A stretch of 64,000 nucleotides of DNA from Corynebacterium stationis (GCF_001941345.1 NZ_CP009251.1:682001-746000); one strand, 5' to 3'; positions 43,279 through 53,156 are shown, counted from the stretch's first letter. Notes: generated from the letters alone by a model not told the origin. Numbers and translations: made by a program.

Positions 43279-44226
43279 TTACTTGAACTCGGCGACGTTC
43301 TCGTTGGTCACGGTGACAACCTCAACCGGAACCTCTTCCTCAGCGGTGCCGCCTTCTAAGATTGCTGCTGCCTGCTCAACTGCGCGTGCGCCCAACTCAT
43401 CTGGCTGCTGCGCAATGGTGCCTTCCAGCTTGCCGTCTTCGACAGCGGTGAGACCATCGGCGGTGCCGTCGAAGCCGAAGACCTTTACTTCCTCGCCAGC
43501 GCGGGCGCCCAAGGCTTCAATCGCGCCCAGCGCCATCTCATCATTTTCTGCGAAGATTGCCTTGATATTAGGATTTGCCTGCAGCAGGTTAGTGGTGACA
43601 TTCAGGCCTTCAGTGCGGTCAAAGTTCGCGGTCTGCTTGGCCACAACCTCAATATCTGGGTACTCGGCAATGCCTTCTTCAAAGCCCTGGCCGCGGTCGC
43701 GGGATGCGGAAGAACCAGCGATGCCCTGCAGCACGAGGATTTCGCCTTCCTCGCCGATGGCCTTGGCAAGTGCATCGGCAGCCTGCTTGCCGCCGGCAAC
43801 GTTATCGGAAGCCACGAAACTTGCTACCTCACCGGAGTTGGAGGAGCGGTCTACTGCGATAACTGGGATATCAGCGTTGTTTAGGGACTGCACGGCAGAG
43901 CCCACGGCATCAGAGTCAGTGGGGTTGACGATGACCACATCGGCGCCGGAGGTCTCAGCATTGCGCAGCTGATCCGCCTGGGTAGCGGCGTCATCGGAAG
44001 CGTCCTGGATATCCAAGTCGATGCCGAGTTCGTTTGCCTTCGCTTGCGCACCATCGCGCAGTTCGACGAAGAATGGGTTGGTCTGCGTGGACAGCGCCAG
44101 CGTGACCGAGCCGCCGTCAGCGCCATCCGAGCTTTCGCCGCGGTTACATGCAACAGCGGAGACAGAAAGGGCTGCGATGGAAGCGATGGCCAGGGACTTA
44201 CGGGCAGTGGTGGAAAGAGTAAACAT
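43279..44226 (-). CDS. rbsB: Ribose-binding lipoprotein RbsB
   Basis: A 315-residue solute-binding protein. The signal peptide ends in a lipobox ALSVSAVAC near residue 27, so it is anchored to the membrane by a lipid. The mature part is a type I periplasmic-binding fold with LALSTQTNPFFVELRDGAQ, NPTDSDAVGSAVQSLN, IPVIAVDRSSNSGEV, ASRDRGQGFEEG and AIFAENDEMALGAIEAL, as in RbsB. It captures ribose for RbsAC. It is the fourth gene of the operon, 54 bases behind rbsC. Confidence 0.92.
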   Translation of the reverse strand: MFTLSTTARKSLAIASIAALSVSAVACNRGESSDGADGGSVTLALSTQTNPFFVELRDGAQAKANELGIDLDIQDASDDAATQADQLRNAETSGADVVIVNPTDSDAVGSAVQSLNNADIPVIAVDRSSNSGEVASFVASDNVAGGKQAADALAKAIGEEGEILVLQGIAGSSASRDRGQGFEEGIAEYPDIEVVAKQTANFDRTEGLNVTTNLLQANPNIKAIFAENDEMALGAIEALGARAGEEVKVFGFDGTADGLTAVEDGKLEGTIAQQPDELGARAVEQAAAILEGGTAEEEVPVEVVTVTNENVAEFK

Positions 44227-44280
44227 GTGGATGATTCCTTTGAAGTTGGAGGGAGAAAGAAAGCTTGGGTGGATGCTGCG

Positions 44281-45270
44281 TTATTGCGCAGTTTTGTTAC
44301 GGATGACGTCGAAGCCAACGGCCAGTGCGATGACCAAACCGATGACGATTTGCTGCCAGAACGAGGACACGTTGAGCAGGTTCAGGCCATTGCGGATCAC
44401 CGCCAGCAGCAGCGCACCGACGAGCGTTCCGGTTGCGCGGCCTTGGCCACCGGCGAGCGATGCACCACCGATGACGACGGCAGCAATCGCATCGAGTTCA
44501 TAGCCCACGCCGGCCTGCGGCTGCGCGGAACTTAGACGTCCCGCCATGACCAAACCAGCGAGCGCTGCGAAGAGACCGGAGAGACCAAAGACAATGATCT
44601 GGATGCGGCGGACTGGCAGGCCCGACAGGCGTGCGGCTTCGAGATTGCCGCCGATGGCATACATCGAACGGCCTAGTACGGTGCGCTCCAGAATGAACCA
44701 GCAGACCAAACCTGCAATCACCATCATGACAATTGGGATGGGGATGCCCGCGACGGTCGAGCCCAACCAGTTCACCGATGGTGCGGTTGCAATCGGGGAG
44801 CCATCGGAGATGACTAAGGTGGCACCGCGGGCAATCGACATCATCGCCAGCGTTGCAATAAAGGAGGGGATTTTGCCATAAGCAGTAGCGATGCCACAGA
44901 TTGCGCCGGCGGCAAGACCTGTGAGAAGGCCGATAATGAGCGATAACCATCCCGGCAGGCTCAAGTCCGTAAAGAAGGATGCGGAGACCATCGCGCCGAG
45001 TGCGGCAACCGAGCCCACCGAAAGGTCAATGCCGGCGGTGATGATGACAAAGGTCATGCCGAAGGCCAAAATCGCCACGGTGGCGGCCTGAATTCCGATG
45101 TTGAGGAAGTTATTAACGGTTAAAAAGTGCGGGGTCGCGATGAACAAAGCGATGCACAAGATGAACAGTCCGACTAAAGCGCCGTTGTTCATGATCCACG
45201 TCAAAACCTTGTTTGGTTTCTTCGCGGGCTTTTCTGCCGCGGGGGCAGCAGAATTGAGGGCGGTGGTCAC
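44281..45270 (-). CDS. rbsC: Ribose ABC transporter permease RbsC
   Basis: A 329-residue membrane protein with about eight to ten helices, of the BPD_transp_2 family. Typical segments are GMTFVIITAGIDLSVGSVAALGA near residue 74-96 (only partly quoted here), GKIPSFIATLAMMSIARGAT near 132, YAIGGNLEAARLSGLPVRR near 200 and YELDAIAAVVIGGASLAGGQ near 257. It forms the ribose channel with RbsA. Its start overlaps the rbsA stop by four bases. Confidence 0.92.
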   Translation of the reverse strand: MTTALNSAAPAAEKPAKKPNKVLTWIMNNGALVGLFILCIALFIATPHFLTVNNFLNIGIQAATVAILAFGMTFVIITAGIDLSVGSVAALGAMVSASFFTDLSLPGWLSLIIGLLTGLAAGAICGIATAYGKIPSFIATLAMMSIARGATLVISDGSPIATAPSVNWLGSTVAGIPIPIVMMVIAGLVCWFILERTVLGRSMYAIGGNLEAARLSGLPVRRIQIIVFGLSGLFAALAGLVMAGRLSSAQPQAGVGYELDAIAAVVIGGASLAGGQGRATGTLVGALLLAVIRNGLNLLNVSSFWQQIVIGLVIALAVGFDVIRNKTAQ

Positions 45271-46841
45271 TGGGAATCCTCCTTTAAGGTGGCAAATGCT
45301 GCGGCGTGGTCGCTGTCGTGGACTGATTCGGCGCTGGCCGCGGATGAAACGTTGGAAACCGCGAGCGCCATGATTTCGTCTTGGGTGGTGTCTTTGGGCA
45401 ATTCGCCGGCGATTTTCCCGCCGGACATGACTAGGATGCGGTCGGACATGCCGAGGATTTCCGGTAGGTCGGAGGAGACCATCAGCACGGCACCACCGCC
45501 TGCGGTGATTTCATTGATGATGTTGTAGATTTCCACCTTCGCGCCGACATCGACGCCGCGGGTGGGTTCATCCAGCAACAACACCTTGGAATTCGCCAGC
45601 ACCCAGCGGCCAAAGACCGCCTTTTGCTGGTTGCCGCCGGAGAGATTGCGGATGGGCTGGTCAATATGAGCCATGCGGATGCGCAGCTTTTCCGCGACTT
45701 CACTCGCGCGGCGCTTTTGCCCCGAGCGGTCCGCCAGCCCAGCTTTGCTAGTTGCGGCCAAGGTGGCATAGCCGAGGTTTTCATTGACCGTGCCATCTAG
45801 CACCAAGGCTTGGCCCTTGCGGTCTTCCGGAATATGGCCAACACCAGAGCGAATAGCGCCTTGGATATCGCCAGATTTAAGCTTTTTGCCGGCAACTTCC
45901 ACCGAGCCCGAGTCATATTTATCCGCGCCGGCAATAGCGCGCACAACCTCGGTGCGGCCCGCGCCTACCAATCCTGCCAGGCCGACGATTTCGCCAGCGT
46001 GCACGGTAAAGGAGATATCGCTAAACTTGCTTGTCGATGTCAACCCCGCCACATCCAACAGCGGCGCGCCGGGTTCGGCAACCTCACCGCGCGGGTATTG
46101 CTCTTCGATGGCGCGACCAACCATGTGCTGGACCAAAGTATCTTCATCGGTTGAGGCTGGAACTTCAGCGACGAATTCGCCATCGCGCAAAATGGAGATG
46201 GTATCTGCAATACGTGCAAGCTCATCTAAGTGGTGCGAGATAAACACCATGGCCACGCCCTTGGCTTTGAGCTCATCGAGAATGGTGAACAGCGCGTCGA
46301 CTTCTTTGCCCGTCAATGCGGCAGTGGGTTCATCCAAAATCAGGATGCGCGCATTCATCGATAGTGCCTTGGCGATTTCAATAAGCTGCTGCTTAGCAAT
46401 ACCGAGCTCACCCACGGGCTGTTTGAGCGGCACATCCAAACCAATCAGGTTCAACGCTGCTTGCGCCTGGGCATTGAGGTGCTTGCGGTTGACCATGCCA
46501 AAGCGCTTCGGTGCACGGCCGAGCATGATATTTTCGGCCACCGATAGCGTGGGCACCAAATTCAGCTCTTGGTGGATAGTGGCAATACCGTGCGCTTCGG
46601 AGTCATTGGTCGAAGCGATGGTGGCCTCGGAGCCATCGACAAGAATCTTGCCGGAATCTGGCTGGTGCACGCCGGCAATCATCTTGATCAGCGTGGATTT
46701 ACCGGCGCCATTTTCCCCGAGCAGTGCTTGGACTTGTCCGCGGCGAACAGACAAGGTGACATCTTTAATCACGTTGACCGGGCCAAAGGATTTAGAAACG
46801 TTAACTAGCTGTAAAACCGTGTCGTCGGTGTGGTCGGGCAT
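45267..46841 (-). CDS. rbsA: Ribose ABC transporter ATPase RbsA
   Basis: A 524-residue double ATPase of the sugar ABC importer type. The first half has a canonical Walker A, LLGENGAGKSTLIKM near residue 37, and Walker B ILILDEPTAALTG near 162. The second half has LAGLVGAGRTEVVRAI in place of Walker A, the usual degenerate form, and LSGGNQQKAVFGRWVL near 397 with VLLLDEPTRGVDVGA. The ATG at 46841 lies eight bases after AAGGAGG; the GTG three codons earlier is less likely. It follows rbsR and precedes rbsC. Confidence 0.93.
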   Translation of the reverse strand: MPDHTDDTVLQLVNVSKSFGPVNVIKDVTLSVRRGQVQALLGENGAGKSTLIKMIAGVHQPDSGKILVDGSEATIASTNDSEAHGIATIHQELNLVPTLSVAENIMLGRAPKRFGMVNRKHLNAQAQAALNLIGLDVPLKQPVGELGIAKQQLIEIAKALSMNARILILDEPTAALTGKEVDALFTILDELKAKGVAMVFISHHLDELARIADTISILRDGEFVAEVPASTDEDTLVQHMVGRAIEEQYPRGEVAEPGAPLLDVAGLTSTSKFSDISFTVHAGEIVGLAGLVGAGRTEVVRAIAGADKYDSGSVEVAGKKLKSGDIQGAIRSGVGHIPEDRKGQALVLDGTVNENLGYATLAATSKAGLADRSGQKRRASEVAEKLRIRMAHIDQPIRNLSGGNQQKAVFGRWVLANSKVLLLDEPTRGVDVGAKVEIYNIINEITAGGGAVLMVSSDLPEILGMSDRILVMSGGKIAGELPKDTTQDEIMALAVSNVSSAASAESVHDSDHAAAFATLKEDSQ

Positions 46842-46862
46842 TAAGTGCACCTCCTTTTAGTA

Positions 46863-47855
46863 TTAGGGAGAAAATTCAATGGATTCACGGGCGATGAACC
46901 GGGTTTGTACCACGGCTCCTTCCGGCGGGGATTTACCGGCGAAAGAAGCAACGAGGTTACGCAGTGCCGTGCGGCCCATCTCTTCGACGTTTTGGTCAAT
47001 AATCGACACCGGCGCTGGTTGAATGCGCATGAAGACGAAGTCATCAAAGCCCACGAGAGCAATTTGCTTACCGATGTCCACGTTTTCCCTATACAACGCT
47101 TCCAACGCACCAAAGGTCATCATGGAGTCACCAGCGATAAGCGCCGTGGGCTGTTGCTCTAACAGCTTCTGCGTGCCGGTAAAACCTTCTTCATGCAGAT
47201 AGCCACCGTGGTGAATGATCTGCTCTAAGCCGAGCTCTTCGCAAAAACGCTGGAAGCCTTTCAAGCGTTCTAAACCAGTCGAGGTGGTCTGCGGACCAGC
47301 CAGGTAGCCAATCTTTTTATGCCCGCGCGATGCCAACGCTTCTAGTGCTGCCTTAATACCTGGTGCGGAATTTGAAACTACCGCGGGGATATTGCTGCCG
47401 TGGATATATCGGTCAATAAATAACAGGGGAGTAGAGCGCGCGACGTGCTCTAGCATCTCTACGGATTTGGCGTGTGGAACTGCGATGATGCCATCGACTT
47501 GGCGCGCACGCAGCGCTTCAATGGCTTCAGTAATCTTCGGGGTATTTTCGCCGCTGCTGGTGATGATCGTGGCATAACCAGCCTGGTTTGCTTCATCTTC
47601 AATCGCCGCCGCCATCGCGGAAAAGAACGGGTTGATAAGGCTGGGGACCACCAGGCCGATAGCGTCAGTACGCGAACTTTTCAGCGCACGCGCTTGTGCA
47701 TTAGGGCGGTAATCCAGTTCTTTAGCGATGGCTTGGATAGTTTCCCGAGTCTTTTTCGCAATCGCCGGATTATTAGCCAGCGCCCGGGAGACAGTGGATA
47801 CTGAAACCCCACAGGCGCGGGCGATGTCCCGCAATGTGGTCGGAGCAGTCACCAT
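46863..47855 (-). CDS. rbsR: LacI-family ribose repressor RbsR
   Basis: A 330-residue regulator with LRDIARACGVSVSTVSRALA (residues about 8-27) as helix-turn-helix and a ribose-binding-protein-like effector domain, including NPFFSAMAAAIEDEANQAG near 75 and ALVGFDDFVFMRIQPAPVS near 270. The ATG at 47855 is preferred because AAAGGAG ends six bases before it. It heads the ribose operon and a perfect LacI palindrome lies 44 bases upstream, so it represses its own operon in the absence of ribose. Confidence 0.92.
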   Translation of the reverse strand: MVTAPTTLRDIARACGVSVSTVSRALANNPAIAKKTRETIQAIAKELDYRPNAQARALKSSRTDAIGLVVPSLINPFFSAMAAAIEDEANQAGYATIITSSGENTPKITEAIEALRARQVDGIIAVPHAKSVEMLEHVARSTPLLFIDRYIHGSNIPAVVSNSAPGIKAALEALASRGHKKIGYLAGPQTTSTGLERLKGFQRFCEELGLEQIIHHGGYLHEEGFTGTQKLLEQQPTALIAGDSMMTFGALEALYRENVDIGKQIALVGFDDFVFMRIQPAPVSIIDQNVEEMGRTALRNLVASFAGKSPPEGAVVQTRFIARESIEFSP

Positions 47856-47898
47856 GCCATGCTCCTTTGCGTGAGTCGAGGTAACCGGTTCTATGTCG

Positions 47899-47912
47899 TG
47901 CAAACGTTTGCA
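47899..47912. promoter_or_regulatory. RbsR operator, perfect 14-bp palindrome
   Basis: TGCAAACGTTTGCA is a fully symmetric LacI-family operator with central CG. It lies between the rbsR start codon and the probable promoter. Confidence 0.8.
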
Positions 47913-47927
47913 TTATTTGTGAACCTA

Positions 47928-47957
47928 AACCTAGTCAGTACACATTTGGACTGTCAA
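47928..47957 (-). promoter_or_regulatory. Promoter of the ribose operon
   Basis: On the minus strand TTGACA (47957 to 47952), an 18-base spacer and TAGGTT (47933 to 47928) form a likely promoter. The RbsR palindrome lies just downstream of the -10 box. Confidence 0.5.
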
Positions 47958-48051
47958 GTGTCGCAGCTCACCAACTTGATTTAAGCCTACCCCCGATTTC
48001 CCGCACGGTAGCTAGGTGACCAGCGGCGTGACGTGAATATCTGGGGGCAAA

Positions 48052-49269
48052 ATGGTGGGTTCTGTCATCTGGTCTGCCTATGATGAGTGCGTGATTCAAA
48101 GGTTTAGTTCAACGGGACTTTTGTCCGTGCTGTCAGTTGTAGCGCTGATGGGCTTGGGCCTAGTTGAGCTTTCCGCGTTGCGAGATTTGGTCTCACGCCT
48201 CATCCCGATTTTTGTATTTGTCATCGCAATTTCCATCGTGGTCAACATTTCTTCTCAGGTAGGGCTCTTTGATGAAGTGGTCTCCAAGCTGGAGAAGATC
48301 GCTCCCAAACACCGGCTGTTGCGGCCAGTTACCCTGTGGGTTTTGCTAGTGCTTCTCGCCGTGGTGGTCACGATATTTCTGTCGCTTGATACCACCGCGG
48401 TAATGATCACCGCTCTCGCAATCCCGCTGGCCAGACGTAATAACATCCCCGTCATCGGCGTGGCGTTTACCGTGGTGTGGATAGCCAATATTGCATCGAT
48501 GCCGCTGCCGGTTTCTAACCTGACTAACCTGCTGGCATTAGGCTCAGATGCTTTCTCAGGCACGCTCGACTACTTGTCTTATGCCTGGAAACCCGCGTTG
48601 GCGGCGATTATTCTCGTCGTCGCCGCAGCCGCCATCATCACCTTGTTCTACGCGCGTATCTCACAAGGGAAAGAGGAAGTTCGGGGGCAGGGGACATCGA
48701 TAAGCAAGCACCGCAACCTGTTGATTATCTGTGCCGTGGTGGTTGCGGTTTTGATGCCGGTTTTAGCCTCGCCCATTCCGTACTGGTTAAGCACCACTAT
48801 TGCCGCGCTTCTCATCATGGCAGCGTGCGTGAGGCACAATAAGTATCTGCTTTCTGTTGATTTGGTGCCGTGGAATTCCTTGCTGCTGGTCACCGTTGTG
48901 TCCGGCGTCGCCGCGCTGGTGCACACCGTCGGTGGGGCTGGATGGCTGCGTGATTTAACCGCTGGCGCCGAGGGCTTTGTGGAACTTGTAGCCATTGCCA
49001 GTGCCGGTGGCGTGGCTGCGAACGTGATGAATAATATCCCGGCGTTCTTATTCTTAGAGCCAATGGTGTCCACCCCAGTGAGCTATATTGCCCTGCTTAT
49101 CGGCGTTAATGCTGGCCCAATTATCACGCCGTGGGCGAGCTTGGCGACGCTACTATGGCACGACCAACTACGCCGCGCCGGGGTGGATATCAAATGGTCA
49201 ACCTTCATTATCCTGGGATGTATCTTGGCACCGGTGGTTGTGCTGCTGTCTGTCGCGACGCTTGTCTAG
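48052..49269 (+). CDS. ArsB/SLC13-type anion permease
   Basis: A 405-residue membrane protein with about ten helices. Two symmetry-related motifs typical of the ion-transporter superfamily are present: SMPLPVSNLTNLLAL near residue 157 and NAGPIITPWASLATLLWHD near 353. GVAANVMNNIPAFLFLEP lies near 325. Families with this pattern include arsenite exporters (ArsB), NhaD and SLC13 dicarboxylate carriers. No arsenic genes are nearby, so the substrate is open. The ATG at 48052 follows GGGGG; GTG at 48091 is a possible later start. It is divergent from rbsR and convergent with the ABC gene. Confidence 0.82.
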   Translation: MVGSVIWSAYDECVIQRFSSTGLLSVLSVVALMGLGLVELSALRDLVSRLIPIFVFVIAISIVVNISSQVGLFDEVVSKLEKIAPKHRLLRPVTLWVLLVLLAVVVTIFLSLDTTAVMITALAIPLARRNNIPVIGVAFTVVWIANIASMPLPVSNLTNLLALGSDAFSGTLDYLSYAWKPALAAIILVVAAAAIITLFYARISQGKEEVRGQGTSISKHRNLLIICAVVVAVLMPVLASPIPYWLSTTIAALLIMAACVRHNKYLLSVDLVPWNSLLLVTVVSGVAALVHTVGGAGWLRDLTAGAEGFVELVAIASAGGVAANVMNNIPAFLFLEPMVSTPVSYIALLIGVNAGPIITPWASLATLLWHDQLRRAGVDIKWSTFIILGCILAPVVVLLSVATLV

Positions 49270-49280
49270 CTTTAGCTGGT

Positions 49281-50327
49281 TTAGCCTGGGTAGCTGAGCA
49301 TTCGCTGCGGGATAATGCCCACCTGGTCACCAATATTTGGCCGCTGCGTGCTGGTGGTACGGAAAGTGTAAGCACCGGCCTTGGCGGTGATGCTGAAGCG
49401 GTCGCGTTCAAAGAGCACGGACTCAATCGTGGCGGGGACTGCGCCGTCGGTGTCAGGGGAGACCAGCTGCGTATCGGCGGGCAGGACTGCGAGCTTTACC
49501 GCGTTGGAATGCGCCACACTTTTCGACGCTTGCTCGATGAGGTTGGCGGGCCAGGTGGTGCCGAGGGCATCGGTACGCGCGCCCGCGGCGGTGAGCTGTG
49601 CTGGAATGATGGTGGCATCGGAGATGAATGCGGCTACTTCAGCAGTATCGGGCCGTACCAGCAGCTCTTCGGGCGTGGAAACCTGCGCGATGCGACCTTC
49701 TTGCAACACCACGATGCGGTCTGCAATGGCGAGGGCTTCATTGCGATCATGGGTGACGTGGACTGTGGTAAGACCTTCGCGTTTGGTGAGTGCGACCAGT
49801 TCGCGGCGCAAGCTGTCGCGTAAGGGTTCGTCGAGGGCGGAGAGGGCTTCATCGAGAAGCAGCACGGTGGGGTCGGCGATGATAGCGCGGGCGAGTGCGA
49901 CGCGTTGCCGCTGCCCGCCGGAGAGGCTTCCCGGCTTGCGCTTTCCAAAGCCGTCAAGTCCCACGAGTTCTAATGTGCGCTGAATCTTTTCTTTGCGCAG
50001 CTGAGCTGAGTCTTTGGTGAATTTCAGCGGGTAGCCGACGTTATCTGCCACGCTCATGTGCGGCCACACGGCATGCTGTTGAAAAACCATGCCCATCCCA
50101 CGCGATTCCGGGGAAACCCCAGTTAAGTCCTTGCCGCCGACTTCGACCTTGCCCTGGCTGGGGTGAACAAATCCGGCGATAGTGCGCAGCAGGGTTGTCT
50201 TGCCGGAACCAGAAGGCCCGACCAGCACGATGAACTCATGCGGGGCGATATCCAGGTTGATGTCTTCAAGGCCTTTGGTCCCGTCCGCAAAGGTCACGGT
50301 GAGGTCTTGAAGGTGAATGGCAGACAT
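49281..50327 (-). CDS. ABC importer ATPase, Fbp/iron(III)-type
   Basis: A 348-residue ATPase with Walker A LVGPSGSGKTTLLRTI near residue 36, signature LSGGQRQRVALARAI near 133, Walker B VLLLDEALSALDEP and the switch histidine in THDRNEAL. A C-terminal TOBE-like domain (about 240-348) follows. Together with its permease and binding protein it belongs to the group transporting ferric iron, spermidine/putrescine or 2-aminoethylphosphonate. Three bases separate its ATG from the permease stop. No DtxR-type iron box was recognised upstream of the operon. Confidence 0.87.
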   Translation of the reverse strand: MSAIHLQDLTVTFADGTKGLEDINLDIAPHEFIVLVGPSGSGKTTLLRTIAGFVHPSQGKVEVGGKDLTGVSPESRGMGMVFQQHAVWPHMSVADNVGYPLKFTKDSAQLRKEKIQRTLELVGLDGFGKRKPGSLSGGQRQRVALARAIIADPTVLLLDEALSALDEPLRDSLRRELVALTKREGLTTVHVTHDRNEALAIADRIVVLQEGRIAQVSTPEELLVRPDTAEVAAFISDATIIPAQLTAAGARTDALGTTWPANLIEQASKSVAHSNAVKLAVLPADTQLVSPDTDGAVPATIESVLFERDRFSITAKAGAYTFRTTSTQRPNIGDQVGIIPQRMLSYPG

Positions 50328-50330
50328 GAG

Positions 50331-51938
50331 TTATGAACCTACTTTCGGAGACTTCAACGTGACAGATAGCGCGATGATGCCCACCAGCATGAACATCAAA
50401 GATAGGGCAGAAGCCTGGTTATAATTGCCAGCTTGCTGCAGGTTGAACACCTGCACGCCCAAGGTGGTGGTGCCCGGTGCGATGAGCAAAATGGAAACGG
50501 TGAGCTCGCGCACCGCAGTGACCAGAACTAGAACCGCGCCGGAGATTGCCGCGGGGATGGTCATCATCGCGGTGGTGCTAAAGATTGCGCGTACTGGACC
50601 CGCGCCGGAAATCCGGGCGGCTTCCTCCACGGCAACGGGAGTGTTCTGCAGTGGCGCGCGAACCGCCTGCAACACCAGGGCAGTAAAGGCGCAGATATAA
50701 GCGCCAAGAATAACCCACACCGTGTTGTAAATATCGGTGTAGCGGCCAAATATAAGCCACGCGACACCGATGATAAGACCTGGTAATGCCGTTGGTAGCA
50801 GCACCAACAAGGTCAGCGCAGTGTTACCAAACAGCTTGGTGCGCGTGACCAAAATACCCACGAGCCAGCCCAAAAAGCCGCAGGCAATCGCGGCCGAAAC
50901 AGCCAGGAAGACGGAGTTCTGGAATCCGTCAATTACGCGTGGATTGCCAATGGCGTTGGCGAAGTTATTAAGCGAGATATTCTCCAGCGTAAACGGCACA
51001 CCTGGTGCGGGAAGCAGCGCGCGGTACGCCAAGCCCACGATGGGTGCCACGGTAATAATCAACGCCACAATCCAGGTGATGATGCTGACTGGCAGGCGCG
51101 CCGGGCCGAGTTCCATGCGTGCTGAAGCGCCGGTGTCTTGTAGTGAGGACGCGGAGAAGCGGGCGACAATGTGGTCGGCGAACACAGCGGCGATACCGAG
51201 GAAGAGTAGCACCACGCCAATGGTGGAGACTACCTGCAGTGGATTGTCCACGGTGCCGGAATCCATGAAGCGATAGACCATGGTGGCCAGCGTTTCAAAG
51301 CGCGCGGGGGATCCTAAAAGGGCGGGAATTCCGAAGTCAGAGAGGTTTGCCACGGCCGTGAGCGTAAATGCCGACAGCAGCGCTGGGCGCAGCAGCGGCA
51401 ATGTAATGGTGCGAATGGTTGTAAAGCTAGAAGCACCCGAAATGCGTGCGGCCTGTTCCAAATCGCCCGGCAACGAGCGCAATGCGTTGGAGACGATGAT
51501 GTAGACCATCGGATAGGAATGCAGAATCAACAGCACCGTGACGCCATCGGCGCCGTAGATGTTCCACACTTCGTGCCCGAACCAGCGGTTAAATCCTTGT
51601 GCTGGTCCAAACAGCTGCATCCAGGCGATGGCACCGATGAACGGCGGCACCAGAAGTGGCGACAGTAGAAGCAGCCGCAGCCACTTGCTGCCATAGGTAT
51701 CGAGGCGGTCAATGACCAGCGCGATGGCTGTGCCAATGATGACCGCGCCGATGGCGGATAGCAGCGTTGTGTACAGCGAATTCCACGCTGCAGTACCCAG
51801 TCCTTGATCAAGCAGGATGGGAATTTGGTTTCCGCCCAGCGCGAGACTGACCACCATGGACAGTGGAATAAGAAAGAATCCCGCGATGATGAGCCAGACG
51901 CCAAGGCGCAGGACGGAAAGTGAGGAGAGTAGTCGCAT
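50331..51938 (-). CDS. ABC importer permease, FbpB-type double permease
   Basis: A 535-residue membrane protein with two fused permease halves of about six helices each, as in FbpB. Each half carries the cytoplasmic EAA-like loop: LEQAARISGASSFTTIRTI near residue 165 and VEEAARISGAGPVRAIFST near 440. The ATG at 51938 is chosen over the TTG just before it. It lies between the binding-protein gene and the ATPase gene. Confidence 0.88.
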   Translation of the reverse strand: MRLLSSLSVLRLGVWLIIAGFFLIPLSMVVSLALGGNQIPILLDQGLGTAAWNSLYTTLLSAIGAVIIGTAIALVIDRLDTYGSKWLRLLLLSPLLVPPFIGAIAWMQLFGPAQGFNRWFGHEVWNIYGADGVTVLLILHSYPMVYIIVSNALRSLPGDLEQAARISGASSFTTIRTITLPLLRPALLSAFTLTAVANLSDFGIPALLGSPARFETLATMVYRFMDSGTVDNPLQVVSTIGVVLLFLGIAAVFADHIVARFSASSLQDTGASARMELGPARLPVSIITWIVALIITVAPIVGLAYRALLPAPGVPFTLENISLNNFANAIGNPRVIDGFQNSVFLAVSAAIACGFLGWLVGILVTRTKLFGNTALTLLVLLPTALPGLIIGVAWLIFGRYTDIYNTVWVILGAYICAFTALVLQAVRAPLQNTPVAVEEAARISGAGPVRAIFSTTAMMTIPAAISGAVLVLVTAVRELTVSILLIAPGTTTLGVQVFNLQQAGNYNQASALSLMFMLVGIIALSVTLKSPKVGS

Positions 51939-51985
51939 CAAAAGGAAATGAAAGGTCGAAGGTGAGAAATCTTAAGCTAGTGAGA

Positions 51986-53041
51986 CTACTTCATCGCATC
52001 TTGGAAGGTAGCGACTGCGTCATCTTGGCCTTCGGTAACAGCGTCTAGGTCTGGGTTGAGCAAATTGATGTCCGCGAGTGCTGGGGTACCTTCAGGAGTG
52101 TCAACGGATTCACGAACTGGCAGGTATGCCTGCTCAACAGCGATTTCCTGTGCTTCTTCAGACAGCAGGAAGTTGATGTAGGTTTCTGCTGCTTCCTTGT
52201 TTTCAGAAGCTTCGAAGACACCAGCTGGCTCAGAGATGTACGGCGCACCCTCAGATGGGTAAGAAGCTGCGATTGGGGAACCTGCAGCAGCCAAGTCACG
52301 CACGAGGTAGTCCACAACCACACCAACTGGGCGGGAACCCGATGCAATCTCCTGGGAGGTTGGGCCGTTGGATTGCGCGATCATTGGCTTGTTCTCACCA
52401 AGTGCCGTAATCCACTCTTCACCGAGCTCCTCAGATTCCAGCCAGACCGAAGCGTTGAATGCTGCCGCGCCAGAAACTGCTGGGTCAGGCATGACCAACT
52501 TGTCCATGTACTGCGGGTCAATCAGATCCTGCCAGGACTGTGGTGCCTCATCTTCGCTGACCACATCGGTGTTGTAGGCGATGACGGTGGGGATGATTCG
52601 GGTGCCAACGTAGAAGCCCTCTTCATCGATGACTTCTTCCATGACACCTTCGGTATCAACGTTCTGTAACTCAGCGAGGTCACCATCAGCTGCGTAGCCC
52701 TCAAAAGTAGGCGAGTCTGCAGCCCACAAAACGTCAGCCTCGATGTCACCGGATTCCTTCTCAGAAGCGATACGTGCATTTAGGTCGCCAGTGCCAGCGC
52801 GGTAGACCTCAACGTTGATATCGGGGTGCGCTTCCATGAACGCAGCGTTGATCTCGTCGACCTTTTCTTCCGGCTCAGAGGTGTAGACGGTAATGGTGAC
52901 CTGCTCATCGCCAGATGCAGCGGTGGAGTCAGCGTCGGTGTCGCTGCCACCTTCAGTTGGCTCGGAGCACGCTACCAACACAAGGGCAGTAGCCGCAGCG
53001 GAAGCAACAGCGAGGGATGAGCGGAAGAAAGAACGAGACAT
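51986..53041 (-). CDS. ABC importer substrate-binding lipoprotein, FbpA-like
   Basis: A 351-residue solute-binding protein. The signal peptide with lipobox ALVLVACSEP puts the lipid cysteine near residue 25. A Ser/Asp-rich linker follows, then a class-II binding fold: ITVYTSEPEEKVDEINAAF near 50, DVLWAADSPTFEGYAADGDL near 105 and IPTVIAYNTDVV near 150. It is of the ferric-iron/2-aminoethylphosphonate/spermidine type; I cannot decide between them. The start was set at 53041, where AGGAG lies seven bases upstream; the longer frame has no such site. Confidence 0.85.
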   Translation of the reverse strand: MSRSFFRSSLAVASAAATALVLVACSEPTEGGSDTDADSTAASGDEQVTITVYTSEPEEKVDEINAAFMEAHPDINVEVYRAGTGDLNARIASEKESGDIEADVLWAADSPTFEGYAADGDLAELQNVDTEGVMEEVIDEEGFYVGTRIIPTVIAYNTDVVSEDEAPQSWQDLIDPQYMDKLVMPDPAVSGAAAFNASVWLESEELGEEWITALGENKPMIAQSNGPTSQEIASGSRPVGVVVDYLVRDLAAAGSPIAASYPSEGAPYISEPAGVFEASENKEAAETYINFLLSEEAQEIAVEQAYLPVRESVDTPEGTPALADINLLNPDLDAVTEGQDDAVATFQDAMK

Positions 53042-53137
53042 GAAAGCTCCTATAGGGAATGTGGTACTAACGAAGATTCGATAGTGCCGCATGAAAAAGA
53101 CCGTAAGGTACACAATTGGTTAATCAGAGCTTAATAA

Positions 53138-53156
53138 TCGCACACTCGGCGTGCGA
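53138..53156 (-). terminator. Hairpin downstream of the TPP-enzyme gene
   Basis: TCGCAC (53138-53143) and GTGCGA (53151-53156) form a six-base stem with a seven-base loop. On the minus strand TTATTAAG follows. It lies 61 bases after the TPP-enzyme stop and in front of the ABC importer promoter region. Confidence 0.4.

Noticed and set aside
45784..46860. Open frame of 358 codons on the plus strand, antisense to rbsA
   Set aside because: Low-complexity Ser/Pro/Ala/Thr-rich translation typical of a GC-rich shadow frame; rbsA on the other strand has all ATPase motifs.
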